64,000 nt of DNA. Source: Pieris napi. Lineage: Eukaryota > Arthropoda > Insecta > Lepidoptera > Pieridae. Both the position numbers and the translations under genes were made by a program. Location: NCBI RefSeq assembly GCF_905475465.1, contig NC_062249.1:6274501-6338500 (forward strand). The letters run 5' to 3'. Below, one piece after another: positions 32,301 through 42,860 of this stretch. Numbering within the stretch: the stretch's first letter is position 1; each line of letters opens with the position of its first letter. Below the pieces are notes generated by a model. The model was not told the DNA's origin. It made no database searches and saw only the letters and a list, made by a program, of their open reading frames with translations.

Positions 32301-32865
32301 CTAATTTTTAAAACTGTAACGTTTTACACTATCTTCCTCGGATATCCCCTTTGTTATGTTGTATACAATATCCTTTATCTGAACATCAATGTTGGAATCG
32401 TTTTTCATATAATATTTAACACGAATATCTGCATTTTTCCAATGTTGTGCCACTGGGATTTCTTTCAACTTTTTTAAACTATATAATTCCATTTTAACAA
32501 GTATGTCAGCGTCCATTCCATCGTCTTTATCAGTCGATATATATGAAATGCTTCCCTCCTTCCCTGCACGGCCAACACTTGAAGAAAGTTTAGTTTTTTT
32601 CTTCTTCCGTTCAGGTTCTTGAAGAAAAAAGTCATCTAAACGATTGGTCTTCTTATTTTTATTTTCTGTTATGTTTAAAACCTCTTCTTCATCATCAGAT
32701 AAATTATAATAATTATATGGTCTGAAACATTTATCCACATCTTTCAGGTTGTATGAAGACTGAAATATAACATAAACAAATCAAAATGCGTTTCAAAAAA
32801 TAAATAGGAATTATTAAAGAATTTACTGAAACCAAATTTATAAAATTTAAATAACTTACCTCCAT
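32301..32865 (-). CDS. Small acidic/basic protein with PIP-box-like motif, spliced
   Basis: Proposed exons are 32865-32860 (just Met-Glu) and 32759-32301, separated by a 100-bp intron (GTAAGT donor, TTTCAG acceptor). The join is phase 0 and gives 154 residues. Without it the long frame has no ATG near its start. The protein has an acidic patch (SDDEEEV), then TNRLDDFFLQ followed by RKKKKTK, and a C-terminal half with HWKNADIRVKYYM. The T-x-x-L-x-x-F-F pattern plus trailing basics resembles a PCNA-interacting (PIP) motif with Thr in place of Gln. That would suit a gene beside the polymerase. Function is not known; I recognise no family. Confidence 0.65.
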
Positions 32866-32948
32866 TGTTGTTTATTATTTCAAACTTTCAACCACTTCAC
32901 TTTTGTCGAACTTAGAGCACAATACTAAATCTTTCTACAAGTATCGGG

Positions 32949-32956
32949 TTATATAG
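32949..32956 (-). promoter_or_regulatory. TATA box of the small acidic gene
   Basis: CTATATAAC on the minus strand, about 85-90 bp before the mini-exon ATG at 32865. Confidence 0.45.
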
Positions 32957-33089
32957 ACTGGTAATGGATATCATTATCTAGTTACGATATTCAACTCGAC
33001 TGCATGTTTGAACAAGTATCCATACCTATCAGTAAAATGTGGATAAGAAATACAAAGGGCACTCTAAATACCCTTTGCAATCTTAATAG

Positions 33090-33264
33090 TCATTGCATTT
33101 TTTAAATATTTTTGAAATAGATAATAACAGAAATGTGTGTATCTAGTAGTTTAGCAACCACATATACGTATAATTATTATAATATTAAGAACAATAAAAT
33201 ATATTTACGAATATGAAAATATAAACGAATAACCTTATCAGGTTTTTATTAACCTTCATTACTT
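33090..33264 (+). pseudogene. Decayed extra copy of capsid-gene 3' end
   Basis: This stretch aligns, with many substitutions and small gaps, to 33700-33845, which is the end of the capsid frame plus its 3' region. Shared words include AAATAGATAA(T/G)AACAGAAATG, TAATTATTAT(A/G)ATATTAAGAA and ACCTTCATTACTTTT. The coding part no longer reads through. It lies just inside the present right TIR in direct orientation, so it looks like the relic of an earlier, shorter or differently placed TIR. Confidence 0.7.
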
Positions 33265-33283
33265 TTGAAGTATATTATAGGAA

Positions 33284-33753
33284 AGGTTCCTAAGAGATGT
33301 ATTATAGGTTTTGTGAATAATACAGCATTCAACGGTAGTTATGTTAAAAATCCTTTCAACTTTGAAAATTTTGGTATTTGCTCATTTAGCCTATATATAG
33401 ATGGTCAACAGATACCTTCAAAATCGTTACAACCATCATTTCCAAACGATGTATTTACTAGCGCATACCACACCCTGTACTCAGGCACCGGTATACATTT
33501 TCTTAACGAAGGTAATGGAATATCGAGGGAACAATATTCAAATGGATACTGTTTACTAGCTTTTGATTTAACACCTGACTTGTCGGCTAACTCTAATGTG
33601 CATTGGAATCTTGTACGCCATGGTAGTGTAAGAATGGAAGTAAGATTCGAGAGCGCATTGACTGAAACAATTAACTGTGTAGTTTACGCAGAGTTTTCAA
33701 ATATTATAGAAATAGATAAGAACAGAAATGTATGTGTGGATTATAGTAGTTAA
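33284..33753 (+). pseudogene. Capsid gene C-terminal fragment in right TIR
   Basis: The last ~157 codons of the major capsid protein are identical in sequence to the intact gene's end but lack the first ~280 codons. A short open frame from an ATG at 33265 would add six unrelated residues; nothing suggests it is expressed. It is a by-product of the TIR boundary lying inside the gene, and could act as a template for conversion. Confidence 0.9.
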
Positions 33754-33903
33754 GCAATCACTTATGTAATTATTATGATATTAAGAATAATAAAATATAA
33801 TGTAATCGAATATGACATGGTTTTTATTTACCTTCATTACTTTTTTTACAAAGAGACTCATTACTTATGTTGAGATCATATTATGTGTGTTTAAATACAT
33901 TGG

Positions 33904-33940
33904 TATAAATATGAATTGATAGTAATAAATGTAGTCAGTA
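33904..33940 (+). promoter_or_regulatory. TATA + initiator promoter of right protease gene
   Basis: TATAAATA at 33904-33911 and TCAGTA at 33935-33940, spaced 33 bp to the initiator A. It mirrors the left TIR exactly. Confidence 0.7.
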
Positions 33941-33979
33941 AAAGAGTGAAAGAGTAGGGGAGTAAACGCGTATTAAAGT

Positions 33980-34423
33980 ATGAACACACTAGAAGTGCAA
34001 ATGAGTCTTCGTAGAATACATCCCAGCCTCCAGAGCAACGTATATCCTTCAAATCGATTGCCGATGTATGCTCAGGTGCCAGCACTTATCATATGCAATC
34101 TTGACCCTGATTCACAGCCGGGGGCTCATTGGGTGGCTATTCATATAAACGTCGAAAGAGTTGGGGAATACTTTGATTCGTTTGGACGTAAACCTATTGA
34201 AGCAATAGAAGGATTTTTAAGGAGGAATTGTTGCATGTGGAGATACAATAACCTTACGGTTCAGGATTACCTATCGGCGGTGTGCGGAGAGTACTGTTTG
34301 GTATACATATATTACAAGTTCAGGGGGATGAGATTAGAAGACTTCCTTAGAAATTTTACGTGTGACTCAGAGAACAATGATACGGTGCTAGTAAATTTGT
34401 ATAGAAATATAATGGACATATAA
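33980..34423 (+). CDS. PRO: Adenain-like cysteine protease, right TIR copy
   Basis: Second full-length copy, 147 residues. His50, Asp66, Gln95 and Cys106 are all kept. The one protein difference from the left copy is Ala49 for Ser49, immediately before the catalytic His, from a single T-to-G change. Ser or Ala at this place should both be tolerated in a GxHW strand, so I expect activity in both. The promoter and poly(A) signals are also duplicated. It is one of only two plus-strand gene sequences in the element. Confidence 0.92.
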   Translation: MNTLEVQMSLRRIHPSLQSNVYPSNRLPMYAQVPALIICNLDPDSQPGAHWVAIHINVERVGEYFDSFGRKPIEAIEGFLRRNCCMWRYNNLTVQDYLSAVCGEYCLVYIYYKFRGMRLEDFLRNFTCDSENNDTVLVNLYRNIMDI

Positions 34424-34936
34424 ATAAAAGAATAATACCTGGAATAAAAATGTTTTATTTAAATATGTAACCCTTACATCTAATTTTATTATAGATAATG
34501 GTGTTAATGTAGGTATATTTATTGTTGTTTGCTTAGACCCGTAGGTTAGGTTAGGTTAGATATAGTTTATTATATTATATTATTCTATTTTTCTTTTAGA
34601 GCCATAGATCGGGTTAGTGAATGTAGGAAAGTAGATAACGATGCATTCGTACTGAGTCATTAAGTAATTAGATAATGAGTGGGGATTTCGTGCAGGAAAT
34701 AGTAACTGATAAGGTGGTGATTAGTAAGTAATTAGCAAGGTTTTGGGAAAGCTATCTCTGGAACGGTTAGAGCTATCAGTTCAGGAGTGAGTGCATTCGA
34801 CTCCGCACGTCCTGTTTAGTGGGGTTAGAGTACAAACTTTTTTTTTTTTTTTTTTTTTTTTAGGCGGGCGCTGCCTCCGAAACAGCTTTTTTTACCGAAG
34901 CAGTGGGTGAGGCAGTGCCCGGGAATCCATACTACT

Positions 34937-34942
34937 AGCGAC
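34937..34942. repeat. Polinton target-site duplication, right (AGCGAC)
   Basis: Exact repeat of 21336-21341, directly after the final ACT. Confidence 0.95.
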
Positions 34943-34968
34943 TGGGTGTATTTCAAAAGATTTTTGAT

Positions 34969-35022
34969 ATATGGAAACACATACAGAAATCTGAGGCCCA
35001 GACCTAAAAAGGTTGTAGGGCA
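34969..35022 (+). mobile_element. SINE family B tail fragment
   Basis: ACAGAAATCTGAGGCCCAGA and the following CCTAAAAAGGTTGTAG match the tail of the family B SINEs. The tRNA-like head is missing. It starts only ~27 bp from the Polinton's target duplication. Confidence 0.7.
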
Positions 35023-36467
35023 ACTTATTATTTTTAAACTTATGGTTTAAGATAAAGGAATGTTCCAACATTCGATTCGCGTTGTTTATATTGTGCAAAT
35101 ATTCAAACTTCTAATATATTATAATAATTAAAATAGTAACTGTTTCCTTATCGGCTCTTCCCTATAGAGATCTTTCCGAGAATTCCAGGCTTGTGGTAAA
35201 TTGTTATCTGGTGCTATTGCTAGCTACATGCCATTCGTAGTGGTTCAACTTTCAAGACTGTGCTTTGTTACAAGAAATAGCCGCCTTTGGCTGCACCATG
35301 CATAAGGTAATGGTTTAATTAAAAATTTAATGAAAGCAGTGAAAATATGATGTTAGTGCCAGGGGAGAATTTTAATCGAAATACACTGCAGTGTGACTGT
35401 TGATTATTGTTGCATATCTTCCTCCATTCGGAAAACCTAAGCGCCTGTGTAATACTAAAGGAGTGCCTGTGAGGGCCTTACCTTGGTCGGTCCAGCGATT
35501 AGGGGATTGGCCTCGGAGTCTCGTGCCTTCCACTCCACTCTACCCTACTTCTTACCCAACCTATTAAAGTTTACATTATTTGAAAGGTTAATTGTAATAA
35601 AAATGTCCACAAATCTTTTGAAACTAAATCCGAGTGACTACAAAGTGTAACATGAAATTTGAAACCAAGAACCTCAATATACATGATATTTGAATGCTAA
35701 AACCTTCAAACGAAGCCTTCAGTGTAATATTTGCATGAGTTACACAGTCTAGACGTTTTATATCTAGAAAATAATGGAGATTCTGAATTTTGCATGATTT
35801 AAGTAATATAGACGAAGTATTTACCACTAAATATTTTAGTATCTAGGAATTTTATAATTTTTGTGTCTAATTTAAGTTAACTCATTATGGTATCATTCTC
35901 CCCTTGTTAGGCGAATTCCTTAGTATTATTTAGTATTTTCAACTTTTTTTTTTCCATATCATTATTCTATCTTTACAGTAATTACTAATTCGATAGAACG
36001 ACACAATATTATACCCACACCTATTAACCTAGATAAAAAACATTAAAAAATATATATTTATATACCTAAATCTTATCACTAATAATATAGGAAGCAACTC
36101 TTGTGAACTCAGTCAGTGTACAAACAAATAGGTCTACCTTAACAGAAATTCTATTTATTATATGTAATATACTTTGGGTCTCTTGCATTTTGGACTCAAT
36201 TGGTCTAAATGCAGCTTCATTCTACCAACTCATCATCGGTCTACCGAACTCTCCATTGCAGCCCAGTTGAGAGTCAAAAGCAGAGATAAGTCAGTGGCAA
36301 ATCGAAAACTTTACTTTTGTTATCAACCTAATCTATTCTACATACTATGCGGGTAGCGACATTTCATATATTTGGCATACAAAATTGGCAGCGAGTCTGG
36401 CACAAATTTTACCAAAGACATTTTAAAAACAATCAAGTTGTGTATAGTACACAGCATATATCTTTAT
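35023..36467. other. Non-coding DNA
   Basis: No gene or clear repeat recognised. Confidence 0.45.
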
Positions 36468-36681
36468 ATATATAATTCTTCTGTGAGTGAGTATGTCACT
36501 GAACTTCTATCAAACGACTGGACCGATTTTGATGAAATTTTTTGTGTGTGTTCAAGGGGATCTGGGAATGGTTTAGATTCACAAATCAGCCCGCCAGATG
36601 GCGCTGCAGTCGGTACTTTCATACTTTGCTTTACTAATGGCTTGAAATATCATGCAGGACAACGTCTGTCGGGTCCACTAG

Positions 36682-36708
<27 letters not shown>
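36468..36708 (+). repeat. RTE-type repeat ending in a TA microsatellite
   Basis: It holds GACTGGACCGATTTTGATGA and AAATTTTTTGTGTGTGTTCA, then a (TA)n run at about 36682-36708. The ACCGATTTTGATGAAA phrase is typical of RTE-type 3' regions. The end in a microsatellite fits the family. Confidence 0.55.
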
Positions 36709-36712
<4 letters not shown>

Positions 36713-37463
36713 CAATTATTTAAAAATATATTTATAGTTTATGTATTTTTCTAAACAGAATCGAATATAATAATATCTACATAAAAGGCGGCCTTATGTT
36801 CACTATAATCATTACAGGAGTTGTATAAAATTACTATGCCCTATAGCAGTAGGGTCATGGCACTTCAAACACTGATTATGAATATTAAAGTTATTAAAAC
36901 ATAAAAAAGTTATTTTCACACATGAAAGCTCATGTAAGGTATAAAAAATGACCCATTTTGAACAAAAGGGGTGAGTATAGAAATAAAAATAAAGTAATAT
37001 TACAGAGTGTATTTTTATTGGGGTTTGTGACATATTGAAAAGGGTAGTTTATTTATGAATAAGACGCATGCAAGTTATTAACATTTTACATGCGAACCAT
37101 ATAAATCAATTTTGATAAACGTACAAATTTTGAAATAAAAATTAAAAATTGTATTAATAATTACCTCCTTAATAAATGTAGTCGTTTATTCATTGTTTAT
37201 AGTTAGTAGTGATTAAGCTTTTTTTATACTTATGATGTGTCTATATTCAGAATTTAAAAGCTGCGCAACTTTTCTATTCTTTCCCAGTAGAAGAGAATCA
37301 ATTAACATATACAGGCAAAAAGCAGTCTTCTCGCATTGTTCACGATTAAAAACCGCATATAATGCATTACGTACTTGAAAAGAGTGTAAAAACTGCAGGA
37401 AATTACTTTGTTTTAAGTATAAAACTAAAATATATATAGTAATATAATAATACACATAATAAT
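36709..37463. other. Non-coding DNA
   Basis: Nothing recognised. Confidence 0.45.
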
Positions 37464-37692
37464 ACAGTGACGCAACATCGTTTGTAGGTCTGGGCCTAAG
37501 ATTTCTGCATCTGTTTCATGATCGTTTGTCAATCGAATAGGCAAGTGATGGTTACCTCACGGTGTTTTCCTTCACCTTTCGAACGAATATTAAATGCGCA
37601 TATAGTCAGAGAGTCCATTTGTGCAAGGCCGGGGATCGAACCTACGACCCTAGGTATGAGAGTCGCACGCTGAAGCCACTAGACCAATACAG
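37464..37692 (-). mobile_element. tRNA-derived SINE, family B
   Basis: Minus-strand copy with head, B box (GGTTCGATCCC) and tail. A deletion removes the GATCAGCCTTC region in the body. Confidence 0.85.
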
Positions 37693-39937
37693 TTGTATAG
37701 TTTAGTTAATACACAACACGCTAAATATTCCATAATTTCAAAAATACATAATAAAAGAAGTATATTCGCGTATCTCAGAAACTTCTGGACAAATTAAAAC
37801 GTAAAAAACTTAGAATAGTTTCATTACAGCCACTTACACTAAGAGCGTGTTACGTTAAATTAATTTTGCCGGGAGCCCTTGGCACATCGCCAAACACTAT
37901 CCCCGTAAACGTGTAAAATAATTCTGAGTTTTTATTTTTTTTTAAATCGCCCCAATGCTGCCCCTACATATAAAGATTGTGTGCCCCTACAGATGTAGAC
38001 AAAAATATATTGTTTTATGACTAGTCTAATAATGTACATATTAGGTCATCTGTATTTTGCATGTTGTATTCAGATATTTATAATACAAAAAACAGGTTTG
38101 TATAGAAAATATAATGAATAAGTTGAAATAGCGCCCTCTATTGAGAGCAGAATTAATTTAGTCAAGTGACTGAACGTTTGACCTACTTCATTACAGCTTA
38201 GGGCAACTTTTAGTCAACATTGCATTGTACTAATATTTCTGACCGTTTCCGCCTCAAAGTTTTAATTAAATACGAAATTGTAATTATTTTATTACTGTCA
38301 GTGCCAACGCTTTTTGGTAGTTAAAATGATTGAGTTATTCATTATATGTAATTGTTTTAAGATTAACATGTTGATATAGAATTGCATAAATATTAAACAT
38401 ATATAATAACAACTATTGAAAGCTGTCAAGGAAAAATAAAGAGAGGTCATCTTTTAGGAAAATGAAAGGAAAAGTAGAGACGGTACGAGAAGAAAATTAT
38501 AGTTTTAATTTGACACATAGTGTATAGTTGTTTCAAAGAATAAATAAGATTTTACTGAATTGATAAAACTGTTTGAATTAAGAACTTCTACAATATTACG
38601 ACGTAATTTATTCACTCAATATAAAAAAATATTATAACATGATTACTAAAACTAATTTATGAATTCATTAATCATTTAATAGAATACATATAGAACATGA
38701 ATTCCAAGACGTTCGCCACGGACTTTCTGTAGTTATTTTTACTGTGAGGTCCGCAATTTCTAGTCTACTCTGTGGTATATCTCTATTCTCTACTAATCTG
38801 TGGTCCCGCCTGCTTTGTGATCATTACAATGATGAATGAAGTATGAACTCAATTTTTTCATTCATTATTCAATGACTTCTGTAACGTGTTTGTGTTTTAA
38901 TAACCATAATTATCAAACATATTATTCATTGTTATAGTACTAAACAATGATCCCAACAAAGGGTATTGTCGTTTAATGAGTAAAAACGTAATAAGTTACA
39001 GTACAATCTGTATTTTGGTCCGCTCAGTGTTGCTTCATTGCACATATCATGCATTAGGGGCTATTTTTAGTGTGACGCCACTTCTCCCATTTAGGCTACA
39101 ACAACGTCAAAATATAAGATCTTTATTTAAGCAGCCTAGTCACTTCGCTAAAGAATGAACATGATGACCTCCTTTAGAGGTAATATGCAGCCAAGCCAAG
39201 AAGTACCCAAATAATATCAATGAATCAAGCAGTGGTACAGCTTGGTCGGCAGTGATCTTGTTTCAAAATTTTCAAACATGGCGCTTGGGTCTGTTTCTAC
39301 AGAGGTACTGGGTAGATATGCTCAGAACTTGGTTAGTGCAGTAAGAGGATTTATTTGATATGAATGCTTCGAAGGAAAGCAAAAATTCGATGCCAAACCG
39401 TTCCAACTCGTGCTAGAAACTACGCTCTCTTCGAGTTTCAGCAATAGTTACCTCAATATAAAGAAACATGCAATTGAGAAAGGAAATAGCTTTGATAAGA
39501 CGTTTCAAGTCTATGCTCAGATTAGATAAGAACCTGTGACAAGCTAGAATTCTATCTGCTGTAAGACTTGGTCATGGGCGTAGCGACAATTATAGCCAAA
39601 GTATTATTAAAGCGTTGGTACATTAGCATAAGGAAAGTTATTGTAAGCTTATTAATACTTAAGGTAAAGTAAAAATAATTGCTTCATTTTGCAACAAGGT
39701 ATCAAATATTATTTATTTGAACTACATCTTCAAAGATATTAAAATTTCACGAAGCTATTTTGCTGAACGAATGACGTCGGGAATATTTTCTCAAGATTTA
39801 GTTCCGTTTTTAGCTTCCTCGCTTTGTAAGAACCGAATTCTCAAAAGAGAAGTTGAATAAAGTTAACGAAAGAGATATTTTGTTCCATTTGATATATTTT
39901 TTAAATGGTTTTAAACTATTAACCATTAATGTTAGGT
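37693..39937. other. Non-coding DNA
   Basis: No gene supported. Short frames (for example 38976-39158) lack motifs. Confidence 0.4.
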
Positions 39938-39950
39938 AGTTAATTTATAT

Positions 39951-40191
39951 ATAATGTTATGGTATTAAAGTTCAAATTGACTTTAAAGTATTACGAATAT
40001 TTTGTATGGGAATATAGAAAAGTGTTGTTTTTAGACTTTTTCACTCAATTTTTTTAATATTTTTTCTCTGTAAGAACCATCCTCGTACTTCAAGGAATAT
40101 TATAAAAAAGAATTGGCCAAATTGGTCCAGGCGTTGTTGAGTTATGCGCTTACCAACACATTTTGCGATTCATTTTTATATTATAGAAGAT
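39951..40191 (+). repeat. RTE-like repeat, inverted partner of 44178-44360
   Basis: TATGGTATTAAAGTTCAAAT, ATGGGAATATAGAAAAGTGT and ACCATCCTCGTACTTCAAGG occur here and, reversed, at 44178-44360. The phrase CAAATTGGTCCAGGCGTT is RTE-like. Confidence 0.65.
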
Positions 40192-40429
40192 AATATAAAG
40201 ATTCCTCCGATTTCTTATTATTTGTACTGGAACTGGGTTAGCAGAAGTCTACCCATCAGTATCATCCTTTGGCATAGAAATTCTTACTTAGTATTTAAAT
40301 AATAATATTAAATAAATCCTCAAACTGCAAGAATTATATTCAGGGCATGTCACCCAATACTGTCGAAGCGCAGACTCAATTAAATAATTCTGGTCACCGG
40401 AGACTAATGTTTGTCACGGAATATGTTTG

Positions 40430-40668
40430 AGACTCATTGGTCTAGTGGTTAGTACTGACTGCGAATCCATGGGTCCCGGGTTCGATCCCCGGCTGAGACG
40501 AACATCGATGTGATGAGCATTTGGTGTTGTGCTTAGGTCTTGGGTGTTTAAATATGTCTATCTATCTATAATATGTATGTGAATCCGTTGCCTACCCATA
40601 ACACAAGCTTCACCAGCTTAGCATGGGACTAGGTCAATTGGTGTGAATTGTCTTTAAAGAAAAAGAAA
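40430..40668 (+). mobile_element. tRNA-derived SINE, family A
   Basis: Second family A copy. It has small deletions (the CACCCC near the head and one TATGTATTTA unit in the body) and an A-rich tail with G interruptions. Confidence 0.88.
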
Positions 40669-42552
40669 ATATAATGGCAACGGATAATAAATAAAAAATC
40701 AAACTATTAGACATATTGTGTCATATATGTACAAAACAATACGTTCGTAAATATTCAAACAGTCAAGATTATAAAGTCTAAACTAAACATCTCTCCAATA
40801 TTGGCATTATTACCCAAAGGTATTCAAATATAACAAAGTCTATTATGTGATCAGGTTGGAATTGACACCTATTCGATTACAAAGGCACGGTCCCCAAAAC
40901 CGATTACCAGACTTTCCCACAAAGGTTCTATAGACATTATATTATACTGAATAGATTTGTTCTAAGCTTTAACGAGAAATCTTTATAAATCTAATATATA
41001 TTTTTTTAAATGTCCCATCAACTCTTACAACTTAGAGTTGTTGTCTAAGTGTTTTTCACAAAGCGCTTGGAACCTTCTCTGTCTCTCTTATCAATCATGC
41101 GTTCTGTCTGGGAAGTCTCTTTTATCTAGCATGCGTTATAACAAGACAACATGGTAGTTACAAATATTAAAAATTAAAAATCAAGGCAGAAACGCCTTTA
41201 CGCTGTTTTAGACTCTCCATTTTTTGAAATACATTGCGTCTTCACTGAGATCTCGTGGAACATTGCGATCTTGCCTAACTTAAGACTAATAAGTAATTTA
41301 AGTCTAAGCTAATTTGCAAATGTATCTGCGCTTGAGTTACGTGTCTCATTTTGTCGTGTTGACGATAGACTTTTGGGACTCCGCAAAAGAAAGTCTTTGA
41401 GACTAGTTTGGCTGACTTGATCGTTTCAGTCTTAAATTATGTGACGGTTCTCATTTTTTGTAATTCTTTTGCTACAACGCATCCTCTAAACTCTCTAGAA
41501 TAGTTGAAAAAATGTTTTACCAGTCGGTAAAATACCTTACGAATAACCAGCACTTATATTATTATTCCCCTTGGAGGTCTTTGTATGAAATGGAATTTAC
41601 TAATAGGGTCTTAATATTATTCCTATGGTGCATAACATATATGGATCAAAGTTAATTATGGACGCTTCTGAACAACATTGCGATATTACATATAAATTTA
41701 TTAATAAATAAATTATATATATATTAAAATAGACTTCAGTTAACTCGGGTTTTGAATGATTTATTATTGAAACTATTAAATTATTTTAAGGTTTTGCGTC
41801 CTGCATGATTACCGTGTTTGAATTAATAAATTTAACATAACAGTGTTTTTAGAGAGTTTTTTTTTTAAATATTATTTGAATATGTTTATATTTGTAAGAT
41901 ACTGTTGGGATTACAATGTTATTGGGTATATTTTTAACTGACCATAAAAAAGAAGATTATCATTTTGATATTGATATTATTGGAATTGAATAATATTTGA
42001 GTATGGTGATCTACATAGTACATAGGTTATCAAGCGATTGCTAAATTTTATAATTTTGTCGACAATTTTTTTCATTCAATTAGGTATCAGGTATATATCA
42101 ACCAAGGGCTCTGTATAAGTTTCATCAAAATCTATTAAGTAGTTACTACACTCATCAATGGGCCGGTTTAATTTATCTAAATGACTTTTGTTAGGACTTT
42201 CAAATATGTTAACACCACCAACGCATAAACGTTTCCCTTGTACTTTACGTAATTACTATGAGTGGATGGTTCTTTGAATTTCTCAATAAAATCTGCACGT
42301 AATAAGGGAATGGCGTTCACCATCATTAGGTCAAATTAAGTTAACCCTAAAACGCTGAGTCAGATAATAGTCCGACGATTGTGTCAGTTCAATGTCATAC
42401 CGCTCGCGTGCCTCCGAGCCGTTACCGACCAATTCATTTGCCCCTGACTTTCCCCGAGAGTTCCCGATATGCCAAATATACGGGTCATGATAGGGTTGCC
42501 GGCTTTGGAATAATAATATTTGCTAAATGTGTATGTTTATCGAAATACTCAG
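40669..42552. other. Non-coding DNA
   Basis: No gene or clear repeat. Confidence 0.45.
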
Positions 42553-42860
42553 TTTTTGACGTGACAACGTCTTATAATTCGAGCCGGCTGCACGCACGAA
42601 AAAACATGACGCATGCGGCGTTACCTCGCTCTGAGGCGTTCCATTTAAAATTTACATAATTGTATTTATGCGTACAAATAAATGTAACTTGATCAATTCA
42701 ATTGTGATTTCCATTTACCTCTTTCTCTATATCCATACAAAATACCTATCAAACAAATAAATTTTTTTTTTAAATGCGACCATCCCATCAATATTTTTTT
42801 ATGACGTTGTCACGTTCAACTATCGTCAGTAAACCGACTTTACAGACAACCGATTTTTTT
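42553..42860 (+). repeat. Interspersed element with GACGTGACAACGTC ends, copy 1
   Basis: It opens TTTTTGACGTGACAACGTCT. It holds the inverse word GACGTTGTCACGTTC near its right end, followed by TAAACCGACTTTACAGACAA. The same frame of words occurs at 54651-55027 with a different middle. Probably a non-autonomous DNA element; class unknown. Confidence 0.55.

Larger units (their letters stand above)
21342..34936 (-). mobile_element. Complete Polinton/Maverick element (13,595 bp)
   Basis: The element starts AGTAGTATGG, ends CCATACTACT and has a perfect 6-bp target duplication. Long near-identical terminal inverted repeats flank the full core set: protein-primed polymerase B, DDE integrase, packaging ATPase, adenain-like protease, major and minor jelly-roll capsid proteins. 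Several conserved accessory genes are also present. Every core gene is open. Polintons are large self-replicating elements that encode virion proteins and are regarded as endogenous viruses. The nearly identical TIRs and open genes argue for a young insertion, unless gene conversion between arms has kept the TIRs alike. Confidence 0.97.
33284..34936. repeat. Right terminal inverted repeat (~1,653 bp)
   Basis: Inverse copy of 21342-23002. By eye the only differences are the T/A run length (24 versus 32) and one base in the protease gene (GGG-GCT here, GGG-TCT on the other arm). It ends CCATACTACT. Confidence 0.93.

Noticed and set aside
33265..33753. 162-codon frame as a second, short capsid gene
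   Set aside because: It lacks the first ~280 codons of the capsid protein, and its ATG lies outside the TIR in unrelated sequence. A truncated duplicate.
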